Shown here: positions 41,048 to 52,975 of the stretch, in pieces
Layout: every line of letters begins with the position of its first letter
How positions within the stretch are numbered: the stretch's first letter is position 1
Origin: Naematelia aurantialba
Taxonomy: Eukaryota; Basidiomycota; Tremellomycetes; Tremellales; Naemateliaceae
DNA length: 64,000 nt
Assembly: GCA_021527695.1 (NCBI GenBank)
Contig: JAKFAO010000001.1
Span: 1,922,001 to 1,986,000 of the forward strand
Direction: 5' to 3'
Notes under the pieces: model-generated
The model's input: the letters and a program-made list of their open reading frames with translations, nothing else
The model's database searches: none
What the model was told of the DNA's origin: nothing
Position numbers and translations under genes: made by a program

Positions 41048-44000
41048 CTAGACATACACCGCGGCCGCAAAGATCGCCGGACGATGGTCGGACCTGCCCT
41101 CCAACGCCCTCATGCCCGCATCATCGATCGTCCCATAATGCAGACACACAACCTCGCCCTTCTGGTGTCGCCTCCTGCTCGGTTCAGCCGCCACATGCTG
41201 CGTCGGCCCGCCCGCCCCAGATCGATGATGGAGCAGATGGGGTATCCCTCTGATAAACGCCATGAACGCATTCTGGTCGTCTTGCGGCGAACTAGTCGTG
41301 GCGCCTCGTATATGTGTATTTGAGTGCGAATGTGAATGTGAATGTGAATGTGAATGTAAAGAGGCATCGGTATGGCCCGATTCGTCCGGAAGACTCGTTC
41401 GCGAGCGACGCGTCGGCGTGGACGTGTTAGGCGTCGATGCCGCTGCAGATGACATGGCCAATGCAGGCCTCATGGGGGTTGGCTTCCTACAGCCGGCCCC
41501 GCCATTCGACGTATGAGGAGGAAAAGACGGGCTCGACTTGAGCATTATCCGGTGGTTTGGCGGTGCACTAGGTACAGTATCACTGTTGGCCCTTGGCCTC
41601 GATGTGGCTGTGGCTGTGGGCGTGTGTGCGTTTGCGGCTGTGGCTGAATCTGTATTCGTGGCTATAGCTGACGAGCTCGCTGCACGGTCCGCCGCGGCGG
41701 GAGAGGCAGGATCCAACGTCATCTTTGGACGGGCAGGTGGGCTGGGCGGCACACTCGCCGCGTCGATCAGAGGATGGCGAGTCGCGGAACCCGATCGAGC
41801 AAGAGAGACGAGACGATGAGCCACTGGAGACTTTTTCGGCTTGGGCGGCGGAATGAGCCCTTCGTACGAGGGATTATCGAACAGGGCTGGTGAACCCTCG
41901 GGCGACGCGACCAATGTTTCATGTGGATCCTGTGGAGCGGGCGCTGCGTCCGTGTCGGAAGGCGGTGCCGGTGGTCCTATTGGTGACGAGATGCGCACCC
42001 TGTCCACCTGCGCGGGTTCAATGGTCGCTGACCTCGTCGTGCCTACACGCAAGTGTCCCGAGATGTTGGTGAAGACGTTTGATAACCGCGGAAACGCCTT
42101 ATGCGACGATTCTTGAACGGATACGTCGGAACCCGAAACAGGATCCGGGTCCGGTACGATATGTGCCTTCCACAAGACCCGATCACACTGCTCTGTTAGC
42201 TTCAGGGGCCGAGGTGGTCATGGTACGTACCCAGCTGGGGACACGCTGTTTCTTTGACGAGTCGTATACACCCTCCCGATGATCCACCGACTCGTCCACG
42301 TGAGGGACATGCCCATCATCAGCCTCTTCTTTCACGCTTCGGCCCGACTTTGTACGCTTGAGCACAGACAACTTTCTTCCCGAAGATCGAGCAGGCGGTG
42401 ACGCGTTCCAGGCAGAGGCGTCAGACGGCCGCCGCAACGGCTCGATGGACCGATATGTAGACGTCGACGTTCGCGGTTGCTCCTCCACTTCGGTCTCGAC
42501 TCGCTCGGAATATAACGTTGAGGCACTCGTCCGACGACTGGACAGGTCGAATTCTCGCGACTGCTTGTTATGCAGCGCCGGCTGGGAAGTTCGCTTGGTG
42601 ATTCGTTTCTTACTCGAGGAAGGAGTCAGAATGTTGTCCATCTTGACGAGACTAAGCAGGTGTTTTGTCTTGGACTTTATCGCCACTTCAAACGCCTTGT
42701 GCCGCGAGCCATAGCTACTAGGATCAACAGTACCGAGCATCAGATCGTCATCATCTTCTAGATCTGTACCGGCCGCAGACATTGGCCCAGCCGAATCAGT
42801 CGATCGCCGCGTTGTCACGTCGATGCCATCGTCACGCTCATCTGATGTCTGATCCTTCGGCGGTCTGTCGACCGGGGTCTTTGCCTCTCCGTGCTCCGCC
42901 TCGGCGACATGAGAGAGTGGCTGGCTCGCAGCCAGAGCCCCGTCGATTGGCGACTTGGCATTGGACTGACGACGCATACTGCGCCGACGGTCGCGGTTGG
43001 TCGCTTTGATCGACTTCCATACATCGTATTTGAACGTCGGGGGGAAATCAATCGCATATTCCTGGAATCCAGGGAACGGATTGGCATCTGGATCGCGCAT
43101 AACATTGCGTAGCTGATCCCACCTCAGTGCTTCGGCGAAATCCTTGCGCTCGACAAGCCACTCGGCGTGCAGTCGCGACAGTTCGAGCCGAAAGTTCAAG
43201 TCACCGCACCAGAAGACCGAGTCAAATCGGTCAGTGATATCTTCCGCCTCTGCACGTGGGTCGTCTGGGGGCAGGAAGCAGTCTAGCCGCAAGTCCGTCT
43301 TGATCTTGGCGATGTTGGCCAAGCGAGTGCTGATCCGGTCAGTATGTGCGGCCAAGTGCGAGTTGACAAAGAGGAAACGATGGTCCGCAAGCTTGAGACT
43401 GATTCCACTGGAACGTCAACACGAGTACAGCACCAACACTTACATGCCGCCTTTGTTTCCTAGCCGACCTCGGGCTAATCCTGTCGTCACAAAGTCTTTG
43501 TCGACACCTGGTGTAAGCGCTGCTCAGTTGGAAAACTCACCCTGCACTAGGTGTTCACAACCCTTGTACACATATATTGAGAGGTACATGCCCATCAGCC
43601 GCTCTTTCACAAGATGCAGGTAGCATCCGGAGCCCCTTCCTGTGCGATTCGGCTCTTCATTGGGTATGATAATATCCGGGCGCTCCACCCTGGGTTTCGA
43701 TGGGAGTGAGGTGGATTTGGTCGCCTCGAGGGCGTCGGTTGAAGAGTCCGAAGTGGACGCGTCGGTAGATGAATGAGATCGCGCCAGAGGTGAGCGGACA
43801 GGATCCAGGGGGAAAGGAGACAGTCTGGATTGTGAGGTGATATCCCTAGCATTTGCTGGAGCCGACGTCGAGCGTAGCAGGTACGGTGGTTGCAATGATG
43901 CTGAGCCTGGCGGTGCACTCGCTATGGGAGAGTCGGCTGGAAACAAGAAGGCCGGACCTCCAGGAGTGTTTACACCTGTAGAGGCTGCTGGCCCACAGAA

Positions 44001-44830
44001 CCAATCTACATCTATAAGCCTCATTCTGGCTGTGCAGCTCACCATCAAGCATTGTTCTCCAGCCTTTGGATCCTGGCTGGTGGGCGTGACGCTGGAGCAC
44101 TGGAGTGTGCGGAGGATTTGGCGAGCTTGCTTGAGAGCGGTTCAACGGCGTCGAGACATCGTCGTCGCCGCTTCCTCCTTCCGCCGAATCGCCCGACGCA
44201 TCCCTCTCTGCGTCGGCAGCATCAAGTCCATCTTTCGCTTGCTTCCGATGCCCCGTGCCCCGCACACCTTTGATAATCCCTCCAGCCAGACCAAGAGGTA
44301 CGCCGGAATGCGTCGGGCATTCTTGTCCCGCCACCACAACGATATGGTACGGGTGAGCGTTCTCGATGGGCAACTCTGGAATGCCGGCGGGCGGTGAGGC
44401 TGGGGGAGTGTACTTTGGGACTTCGCCGAATAGGACCTTGAGGTCGCCTTTGGGCTGCCTCGTCAGTGCAAGTGACGACAGAAGGACATACGAGAGCATC
44501 GCCCATGTTCCAAGTGACGATGAAGACCTTAATTGCCTGCCTATCTGGCTCGGGAGGAGCCTCGACCACAGGCAAGGTGCCACGAGCAGGCTCTGTCCTG
44601 CTCCTGGCGAGACTGTCGCCCTTGTACTCACCACCTCCATTTGCAAATGGCTCGGGAGAGCGGGGCGGCGGATGCTGAGGGTGCGGTGCAGGAGACTCGG
44701 TTGCCCGGGAGGGGGACGGTGCGAAAAGTGCGTGCAGTCGAGAAAGGACATGTGAGCCCTCTTCGTGTGAGTCGGCGGGCGAGGGGGCCGACGTCTCCGC
44801 CTTGAACGGGGGAGCAGCGAGGCCGGGCAT
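41048..44830 (-). CDS. Large inositol polyphosphate 5-phosphatase
   Basis: Hydrolyses the 5-phosphate of inositol phosphates or phosphoinositides. Start ATG 44830 (MPGLAAPPFKAE). A Pro/Ser-rich leader of about 100 residues precedes FIVTWNMGDAL / PKGDLKVLFGEVPKY. Catalytic motifs appear in order: VVVAGQECPT, GCYLHLVKERLMGMYLSIYV, GLARGRLGNKGGISISLKL, NSHLAAH (about 43360), FWCGDLNFRLEL (about 43205), FPPTFKYDV (about 43030) and finally GRSDHRPAIFAAAVYV at the C-terminus. Two long Ser/Pro-rich insertions interrupt the fold: one after GQECPT (about 44280-43700), and one of about 600 residues between FPPTFKY and SDHRP (about 43010-41110). So the last catalytic motif sits far from the rest. Insertions of this size are unusual for the family. 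Total is near 1180 residues. Confidence 0.88.
41327..41360 (+). repeat. GTGAAT hexamer run coding His-Ser
   Basis: About five copies of GTGAAT within the phosphatase insertion; on the minus strand they encode a HSHSHSHS-type stretch. Confidence 0.8.
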
Positions 44831-45250
44831 CTCTCTCTGCCGACCAATGTACGCGTGACTCAAGTATTTGGTCGACGCTATGCTTCTGCACGCGAGCTAG
44901 AGGCAAAGCGGCGTCGCAGGCACCTCTGTCCTGTTGCCCCTCGAAAGCTGGACGAGGCAGCACGTCCCGCCTCCTCCGGCCACACCAGCCAGGCGTATGC
45001 GACGCCGCGGCAGTCGCTGCTCAGTGAGAGGCCCGCATCGCTCGCTCTGGTCTATCGCGGCTCAGAGTTCCGTTGAAGCTATGGCGGAGATTGAAGCGGT
45101 GTACAGAGGTCGAGATGGATGTCAATGTTGACTTTGTTTTTTTTTGCTGCGGCAGTTTTGACGGTCTGTTGCTTTGTTTTTCTGTCTCTGGAGAATCTTG
45201 GCGCCTCGGAGCTATGCTTGGGGATCCACGACCCTCACCCTCTACCTAGC
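44831..45250. promoter_or_regulatory. Divergent promoter phosphatase / PIG-Y-like
   Basis: 420 bases with a T-rich tract at about 45130-45185, just upstream of the small plus-strand gene. No repeat. Confidence 0.4.
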
Positions 45251-45596
45251 ATGTCGACGTCACTGCGCAAGCCAGCCGTTAAAGGCGGCCAAGGCAGTGC
45301 GCGACTGTACATAGGCGCCGGCATCATGTTCGCTTTCACGCTCGGGTCCGCCCTCTTGGCTGTCTCGTACCTCTTTTGCCCGGCGGTACGTCCTCACACG
45401 CGTTTTGCGACTATATAAGACGAGTTCATGCCAGCCCACGCTGACGGCTGCACAGCAGCAGTATCCCTGGGTGGCCTGGGCGCAGCCGCTGTGCAAGGAC
45501 GAACATTGGCGATACCTCGTGCCGCTGCTGATCCCCACCACGGCCTGGTTTGTCATTGCAAACTGGGTGGGATGGGAGTACTTTCGCTACGCTTGA
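45251..45596 (+). CDS. PIGY: Small two-helix membrane protein, PIG-Y-like subunit of GPI-GlcNAc transferase
   Basis: Likely subunit of the ER complex that makes the first GPI precursor. Two exons, 45251-45385 and from about 45458, give about 91 residues. Helix one is IGAGIMFAFTLGSALLAVSYLF. After a short loop with two cysteines come YLVPLLIPTTAWFVIANWVG and the end WEYFRYA. The second helix and the aromatic-basic tail resemble human PIG-Y (LLLPITIPVYVFFHLWTWMG...LFRHN, from memory). The acceptor is a run of CAG triplets (45455-45463), so one- or two-residue length variants are possible. Such tiny genes are easily missed in annotation. The name is inferred from size, topology and C-terminus. 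Confidence 0.72.
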
Positions 45597-46171
45597 CTAG
45601 TGAAGCACAGATCACACTACCACTTGCTCGGACGGCGTCTCTACGTCTGTAATTGAAATGTCACTATGTCAAGCGCGGCTGCTCTACCGGAATCTCGTGG
45701 GTGCTTACTCGCTCGCGATCGAAGCCTGATCCTTAGAGTACTCTGTTGTGCGCGACAAGGTCGAGTTTTTCTACCTGATCCATTGAGAGAGGGACCTAGT
45801 CATGCTTCAAGAGGGGGCAATGTTGGCCAATGCCGGAGATGGTGAGACATGGAGCAAGATGCTGGTACAGGCGACACGGGAGCAAGCCATAAGTCATAGG
45901 TCTCTGCAAATCCTTATTGAGACGGGAAACCCCAGAGTATGCATAGAAGATACCGTTCAAGTTCGTATACACAGACCATAAGACTCATTCCCACTCGTAT
46001 CTCTCATTCCCACTCGTAAGACACCGCGTCGTATGCCTCTGTTCGTATGTCTCATCACCAGTCATTCCTCGTTCGCCTTTCTCGATCGCGCTATCTCATA
46101 CCTCAACTCGCCTTCTCGAGTCGGCTATCTCCAACTTCGACTCGCCTTCTTGACGTCGGCTATCTCGCCCC
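45597..46171. other. Convergent intergenic region PIG-Y-like / NUM1-like
   Basis: 575 bases. It holds two copies of CTCATTCCCACTCGTA (about 45985-46020) and imperfect CTCGCCTTCTYGA/GTCGGCTATCTC repeats (about 46080-46200) that reach the last NUM1 codons. No coding signal. Confidence 0.45.
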
Positions 46172-49100
46172 TCAACTCGCCTTTCGTGGCGTCGGGCTAC
46201 TCGGCCGCGACCCCGCCAGACCAGCACCGGTCTTCGACCTCACCCGTCGCATCGACAAGAAGATACTGCCGCTATCGACCTTATCTCCTCCGCTCGTGCG
46301 GCGCGAACCAATCGACCAGGCGCGGACGGACGGGGTCTGCGACCGCCGGCCCGGCGTCCATGTGTCCTTGTCGCCGGCGGCGTTGTTGTTGTGGTTGTTG
46401 TGGTTGTGGTTGTGGTTGTGGTGGTGGTGATCTCCCACGACGTGGCGACCGTCGCAGCAAGCTGTTCACGGTCAGTGGCGCGACCACGACTGAGATGGCA
46501 GAGGCGGAAACGTACCTCGAACATTATCTAGACCCTCAAACGAAGCATCTGGATCGTCTACATCACCGCCATCATCCGGCATGACCACATCAAAGTCGTC
46601 CACTATCGGGGCACCCTTGTACGTGCCCTTGTACCGATGCCCACCATGGACCGGCACCGGGACCTCGTGTCGGCGCATGTACTCGTACGCCGGCGTTCCC
46701 TGCCTCTTGCTCTTCGTCGAGCCCGGGCGCACCGCCAATGCGGAGTGGCTCCGCGCTCGCGGTGTGCTAGAGTTCATAGATCGAGCAGCCTCCGAGCCAA
46801 AGCTGCGCATACTCATCGCCATGGGAGATTTCGGCATCTGCAGTCGACCCTGCTCGTCCGCCACGGCACCACCGGCAGCTGTCGACGTCTTGCTAGGCGT
46901 CTGACGGAGAGTGGCATCGGCACCAATGTTGTCTGTCACCGATGTCGGCGACTGCTGCTGCAGCAGGAAGCTGAGCGCCGACATCCACAAATCGTGTCGT
47001 TCTTGGTTCGGCGCGGTAAATTGGATCTCACGCCCAGGCGTGGCGACAATGATGCTCTTGCTGAAAAGGCCAGGGGGCTGGATGTTGAGATCGTCAATCA
47101 CGCGGATACTGGAGATGAAGACTGTCGCATTCAGCAACCGGCAGGCACCACTAGACGAATCATCAGGACTCACCGCTCTTGGCAGACGATTCAGACGCCC
47201 GGCTGCTTCCTGGGTCTTCAGAGCTCCAGTACAGAGTCTTGGTGTACGGGTGCACCCAGAAGAATCGCCGGTGTCGGTTTTCCGATTGGCCCTTTCCAAG
47301 AGTCCGCCGAGTATATTTGTACAGATACTCGCCGATCATGGTCTGCGTGATGGCATGTATCGTCTTGGGATCTGTCGAGCCACTGATGGCTCCTTGTTTC
47401 TCGCTCTGGCGGGGTGGAATGACCGAGTCGATAGACGACATGGAGGCATTGCCAAGACGTCCAGATATGCTCGAAGCACCAGAGATGGAGCCATTGTTGA
47501 TGACCTTGTGAGCTCGGCGCTTGACTGATTCGCGAGATTTCAGCCAAGCAGCATTCTGCTCCTTGACTGGCGTGTTGGCTGCTGATGAAGGTCTCAGAGG
47601 GGCTCGCGAGGTCTGTCGAGTGACCGAAGATGGCGGTGGCATCTCCCCAGAGACGCGCAAGGCTGCCATGGCAGAAGAGGGTGGGGCCCGCTGAGATCTA
47701 CGCTGCGTACCTCCAGATTGTAGGGTCGGGGTCATGGATCGCGAGACAAAGTCGTCCGGAGGCGGGGACTGCGGTCGCGGAGGAGGACCGGTGGACATGG
47801 TCTTGGCTGCTGTGGCAGGAGGTGGTCCAGTAGGTGGTGGAGGCAGGTTCATCGTTGGCGGACGTGTCTTGTCGGGGCTCGCAGGTGGCAGTCCATCGAT
47901 ACCAGAAGGCAATGGTGAGACTGCTCTAGATGGCATGCCATCGGCATCGACCTTGTCGCCTGCCTCGGCTGAGGCTCGCCTGTCCGACTTGCCGCCCAGA
48001 ACACCCGGAGCTGGAGGGGCCTTGAGGAAGTCGTAGTTGGTGCCCGCACTGACTCTGTAAAGACCAACATCTGCCGGTGGCGAATTTGGAGCGTCGGTGG
48101 CAGTCCGCAAGACCGGGACCTCAACTCGTTTCTCGACAATCTTCTCCACGATGCGCTCGACCTCGACAGGCACTTCAACGATCTTCTCAACGATCCTGTC
48201 GACTGGGACCTCGACGATCTTCTCCACCTCGCGAACGACCTCGACGGGCACCTCGATGATCTTTTCAACGATCTTCTCAACTTCGACAATGCGCTCGACG
48301 GGTACCTCGACTCGCTTTTCGACCATGACCTCTACAGGGACTTCGACACGCTTCTCCACCACCCGCTCGATTTCGACAATCTTCTCCACCGGCACTTCCA
48401 CGATCTTCTCAACAATCTTCTCAATCTCGACGATTCGCTCCACGTCAACAGGTACTTCGACACGCTTTTCCACCTCGACGACTCTCTCCACTTCAACAAT
48501 CTTCTCAACCTCGCGGATGACCTCGACCGGCACTTCGACGATTTTTTCCACCTCACGAATGACTTCGACCGGGACCTCGACAATCTTCTCGACTTCCCGG
48601 ATGACTTCAACCGGAACCTCAACGATCTTTTCCACCTCGCGAATGGTCTCGACTGGCACCTCGACAATCTTCTCCACTTCCTTGATGACCTCAACGGGCA
48701 CCTCGACCCTCACCTCAACAATCTTCTCCACTTCGACGGGCACTTCCACTCGCACTTCGACGATCTTCTCCACAGTCACCTCAACGAGCTTCTCGACCTC
48801 GCGATCGACGAAGACCTCCTTCGGTACCTCTACGATCTTCTCGATCTCGACAATCCGCTCGACAGGCTTTTCGATGGTCCGCTCGACGTCGATGGGCACT
48901 TGAATCGTCTTTTCCACGATCTTCTCGACTTCAATGATGCGGTCGACAGGTTTCTCAATCTCGACAATCTTCTCCACTGGGACCTCGACAATGCGATCCA
49001 CAGAGACTTCGACGATCTTTTCGACCGGCACCTCGATGATCTTTTCAACGATCTTTTCGACTTCGACAATGCGGTCGACAGGCACCTCGACGATCTTCTC

Positions 49101-52100
49101 GACGATTTTTTCGACGGGAACTTCAACGACCTTCTCGACGATCTTTTCGACCTCGACGATGCGGTCTACAGGGACCTCGACGATCTTTTCGACCTCTACG
49201 ATGCGATCGACGGGAACTTCAACGACCTTTTCGATGATCTTTTCGACCTCAACAATCTTTTCGACCTCGACGATACGGTCGACGGGCACTTCGACGATCC
49301 TCTCGACGATCTTTTCTACCTCCACGACGCGGTCGACGGGAACTTCCACGACCTTTTCGACAATCTTTTCGACCTCGACGATCTTTTCTACCTCCACGAC
49401 GCGGTCGACGGGAACTTCCACGACCTTTTCGACAATCTTTTCGACCTCGACGATCTTTTCGACCTCCACGATACGGTCGACAGGAACCTCCACGACTTGC
49501 TCTATGATCTTCTCGACCTCGACAATTCGGTCGACGGGGACCTCGATTATCTTCTCGACAGGAACCTCGACGATCTTCTCGACAATCTTCTCGACGATCT
49601 TCTCGATCTCGACAATACGGTCCACGGGCACCTCGACGTTCTTCTCGATCTCGACAATACGGTCCACGGGCACCTCGACAATGCGATCCACTGGCACCTC
49701 GACAATGCGATCCACGGGCACTTCGACAATCCTCTCGACTTCTACGATCCTCTCAACCGGCGGCAGCGGCGGCAGGGGGGGCAACGGCGGCGGCGCCTCT
49801 CTGACTCCGACCTTATCGCGGCTCGCCATCTTGTGCGCCTGCCTCGCGGCTGCCCAGCCTGAGCCGCTGTTCCCGAACCCAAGCGCGCCACCCCCGGCTC
49901 GGCGCGTATGATCCCCGTCATCGTTGTCGTCGCTGTCCTCGTCTGCGCTTGATTCCGCCGCCTGCGAGGCCGCAGTATGCCATTCCTGTCCGGTCTGGTA
50001 CGCGTCCTCTGCATCCGTCGGGAACTCGGACACTGAATGCGTGGGTGTGAGGGTGCCCACCGTCTCGCGCGCGTCGGTAAAGTCGTCAGCGTCAGCATCG
50101 GTCGACACATCATCATACGATGATGAGCGAGATACAAAGTTGGCCAATGCACTCGGTGGCAGTGGCACCGACTTCTTCGTCGGCGTCACGTCTCCTGCGA
50201 TAATATTGGGTGTTTCCGGGGTGCCGCCGGCGCTGGGACTGGCGATGTTCAGTATCTGGCTCTCGCCAAAGACGGCTCGTTTAGGCGTCTCGACCTCTGA
50301 ACCAGCGATGGACGATGCCGACAGCATGGTGGCCATGACCATCGGCGGTGGTTCGAGCGAAGGCGCAGACGAGGTCGAGCTCGAGCTGGTCGATGCCGGC
50401 AAGTCTTTGACAGGTGACAAGTCGTCGCCTGGGTTCACGTTGTGTGAAATGGCGAGATCCTGCGACCCAATCTCGTCGGCAAGCGCACTGGCGGGACCCA
50501 TAAAGCTGGTCTGGGGGAACGAGTCGCTCGTCTCCAAGGACGCTAGACTCTCGCGAGAGTCGAGACTGCGGCTCGTAGGTTCAGGAGTCCGGGACAGCGA
50601 GGGCGAAGAAGTGTTCGTGCTGAGGGGCGAGTCAAACGCGTTACGGGTGCGGAGTAGGTCCGGAGTACCGGACGAGGCTGAGTTGAAACTCTTGTCACCT
50701 GGTGTACTGCTGAGACCAGATGGCACGCGGTTGAAGCCCAGTTTGCGTCCAATACTAGCAGCGATACCTCTTCCTCGACCGCCACGACGACCGCGCGTGG
50801 ATCCTCGTCCGGACACTGTGATGTCGTGGTCTTCCCATTCTCCACCAGGCGTGCGCATGCCAAACTCGTTGACCTGCGGCGAAAGAGCTCGGGCCTCGCG
50901 CGCTTTCTCCGCGCCTTTCAGAGCAGCGATCTCCTGTTGAGCTTGTTGTAGCTTCTCGCGAAGCTCGTCAATCTCGTTGATGAACATCTCACCCAGCGGC
51001 GATCGTGTGTCCTGCTTATCGCCAGGTTTGGACGGGGTCGGGTTGGGCGAGTCAAAGTCCGATTGGTACAGCTGCGAAGGCGAGAGGGCGTTGTCATCGG
51101 CGTCAAAGCCGGGTCCGCGCTTGCGAGGGCTTTCTGGCTCGCCGGGACCCCCAAAGACATCCTCGTCATCCTCGCCGTTGCTGACGTTGCGGACGAGCGG
51201 ACTACCACCCCGCGATGCCCGACCTTTGAGTGCGTTGACACGGCGTTGCCTCTCCACATTGAGCTCGCTGAGCAAGTCGCTCTTGTCTCTCTGGAGACCG
51301 GCCGACGCCTTCCTCGCCTGCGCCATCTCGGTTTCATGCTTTGCTTTCAGCTCTTCGAGCAGTTGCGAGCTCTTCTCCGCTTCCGTCTTGTGTGCCTCGA
51401 GACCTTCTCGAAGCGACACCAGGGAACGGGTAAGACGAGCATGCTCAGCGTTTGATTTGACGAGCTGATCTTGCACATCGGCATGGTTCGTCCGCAACTC
51501 TTGCAGGTGGACCTCGAGGTTCCAATTCTCTTCCTTGTATCGCTCTGTAACCGACTTGAGCTTCAATTCGCAATCCACACAAAGACAACTTACCGACGCT
51601 GCCTTCGGCTGCTCGGACAGCAGAGACCAGGCCCTCCCTTTCGACGTCCCAGCTCTCGCGCTCTTCCGCCGCTTTCTCCAGTGCTCGGTCTCTCTCACTC
51701 AGCAGCGCCTGCAACCTTCGTACTTCGACCAGGAGATTCTGGCCAATCTCAGTTGCAAACTCCATGTCGAGCTGTCGGTGCTGTGCGTTTCTCTGGCGTC
51801 TCGTGAGCGAGGAGGGAGCCGGTGTATTCTTGCTTGGCGCGGGGGAAATAACCGCTATCGAGGGATTGTCCATCCCCTCCAGGCCCTGTGAATACTGAGT
51901 CAGTCACTCAACTCAGCTCACAGGTCTGAGGCCGTGCCGGGCCGCCATAGATGCTGTGCGGGTGGTATAGTCACAGGGATGTACGGACCTTTGTTCCAAG
52001 CTCGTTGAGAAGCCCTTCGTTCTGTGTTTCCCATGCACGCATAGCCTCATCCAGGTCCTTCAACTTGCGTTTCGTCTCTTTATCAATCTCCTCGCCCTGA

Positions 52101-52420
52101 TCCTGGTCTTGCACATCATCAAACCCCCGGATGCGCTCTTCCAGCTCCTGCTGCTGCTTGAGTATCTCCTGGCCGATCGTACCGACCACCTGGAGGCGGG
52201 ACGATTGCTGCTCCAGCAGACTCTGGAGGTGCTGCCGCAAGGCGTAGCCCGTCATCTCGGGGACTCGTGCACGCCTAGGTGACGAAGCGGGCGACCCGTC
52301 GTCGAGGTGCGCGGCTAGGGAGCGTGATGATGGAGGAGCCGGGAGTGCATGCTGGAGGTTAGGCCGAGAGCGTTGTCGAGAGATAGGCCCCTTGCTGGGC
52401 GTGGAGAATACGTCTTCCAT
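46172..52420 (-). CDS. NUM1: NUM1/Mcp5-type cortical anchor: coiled coil, giant VPV/VEK repeat, PH domain
   Basis: Cortical protein that anchors dynein and mitochondria to the plasma membrane in other fungi. Start ATG 52420 (MEDVFSTPSKGPISRQ). It has coiled coils at about 52250-51980 and 51800-51250 (FATEIGQNLLVEVRRLQALLSERDRALEKAAEE), then a Ser-rich region. A repeat of about 550 residues (about 49755-48110) follows, built from EKIVEVPVDRIVEVEK-type modules. A Pro-rich spacer leads to the Mcp5-type PH domain: YLYKYTRRTLGKG, RRFFWVHPYTKTLYWSS, and after an intron FSKSIIVATPGREIQFTAPNQERHDLW. The last exon (46172 to about 46440) joins LDNVR to ACCDGRHVVGD, the expected ending, then a His/Asn tract (HHHHNHNHNHNNHNNN) and a basic Ser tail. 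About 2000 residues in total. The repeat is the striking part; the PH domain decides the family. Confidence 0.88.
46390..46432 (+). repeat. GTGGTTGTGGTT tract coding His/Asn
   Basis: Trinucleotide-type GTG/GTT run that encodes the His/Asn-rich segment after the PH domain of the NUM1-like protein. Confidence 0.8.
48110..49755 (-). repeat. VPV/VEK protein repeat (coding)
   Basis: About 550 residues of degenerate modules such as IVEVPVDR, IVEVEK, IVEK and VIREVEK. Valine alternates with charged residues, and VPV/VPVE recurs dozens of times. Nucleotide identity between modules is only moderate, so the protein pattern rather than the DNA seems conserved. Two plus-strand frames are open throughout as a by-product. 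Confidence 0.92.
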
Positions 52421-52975
52421 GTTGACGTTGATTGATCGTCACTGCGTAGATCCTGTGTCAACACCTACTCGCTAGAACACACCAGCACTACTCACCGAAG
52501 TCCTGATAGCGAGCGTAGACGAGCCAGCTCATGCAGATATTTCAAGTTGACTATCTGACTGTTAGTGGCAGTGCTAATGGGAGCACGGCGCTCTCGACCA
52601 AAAAGGAGCAGCAGGGCTTGGGCCGCTCCCGAGGAGGGTGCTCTGAGCGGTTGTTTGATTGGCCACTCTCTGCTTGTGTCGACTCAAATCGCAGTCCCCT
52701 CAACGTCTATTTTAGACTTACTCGGACCAATACGTCAAACTTGATATACACCTAGAGCAGCTGCTGACGAAGTGCTCGTCAGTGCAACGTGAAGTGACTG
52801 CAGAAGGAGATGAAACCAAACGACCGGGTTTGACGTTGTTTACAACGCGGTTTTACCGTCGGGGTCAAATAAATAAAATCACTCATGGAACATCTGCATG
52901 TAGAGCATTACCGTGTCAAAATTCCCGGCCATCCTCCTAATCATCGCCATCCTCCTGGCTGCACATAGAAAGAAC
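52421..52975 (-). promoter_or_regulatory. NUM1-like promoter / Het-C 3' region
   Basis: 555 bases. An alternative stop-free reading of the Het-C tail reaches 52879 but is out of frame with the conserved protein. No repeat or RNA gene was seen. Confidence 0.4.

Noticed and set aside
45119..45250. Upstream in-frame start for the PIG-Y-like gene adding a hydrophobic segment
   Set aside because: The extra segment is encoded by a T-rich leader, and the family has only two helices, both present from 45251.
48097..49911. Plus-strand frames of 268 to 325 residues
   Set aside because: Shadows of the NUM1-like coding repeat on the minus strand, which has coiled-coil and PH domains in frame with it.
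52879..52975. Longer C-terminus for Het-C ending near 52879
   Set aside because: It is in a different frame from the Gly/Pro-rich tail, which ends with a stop at 52976.
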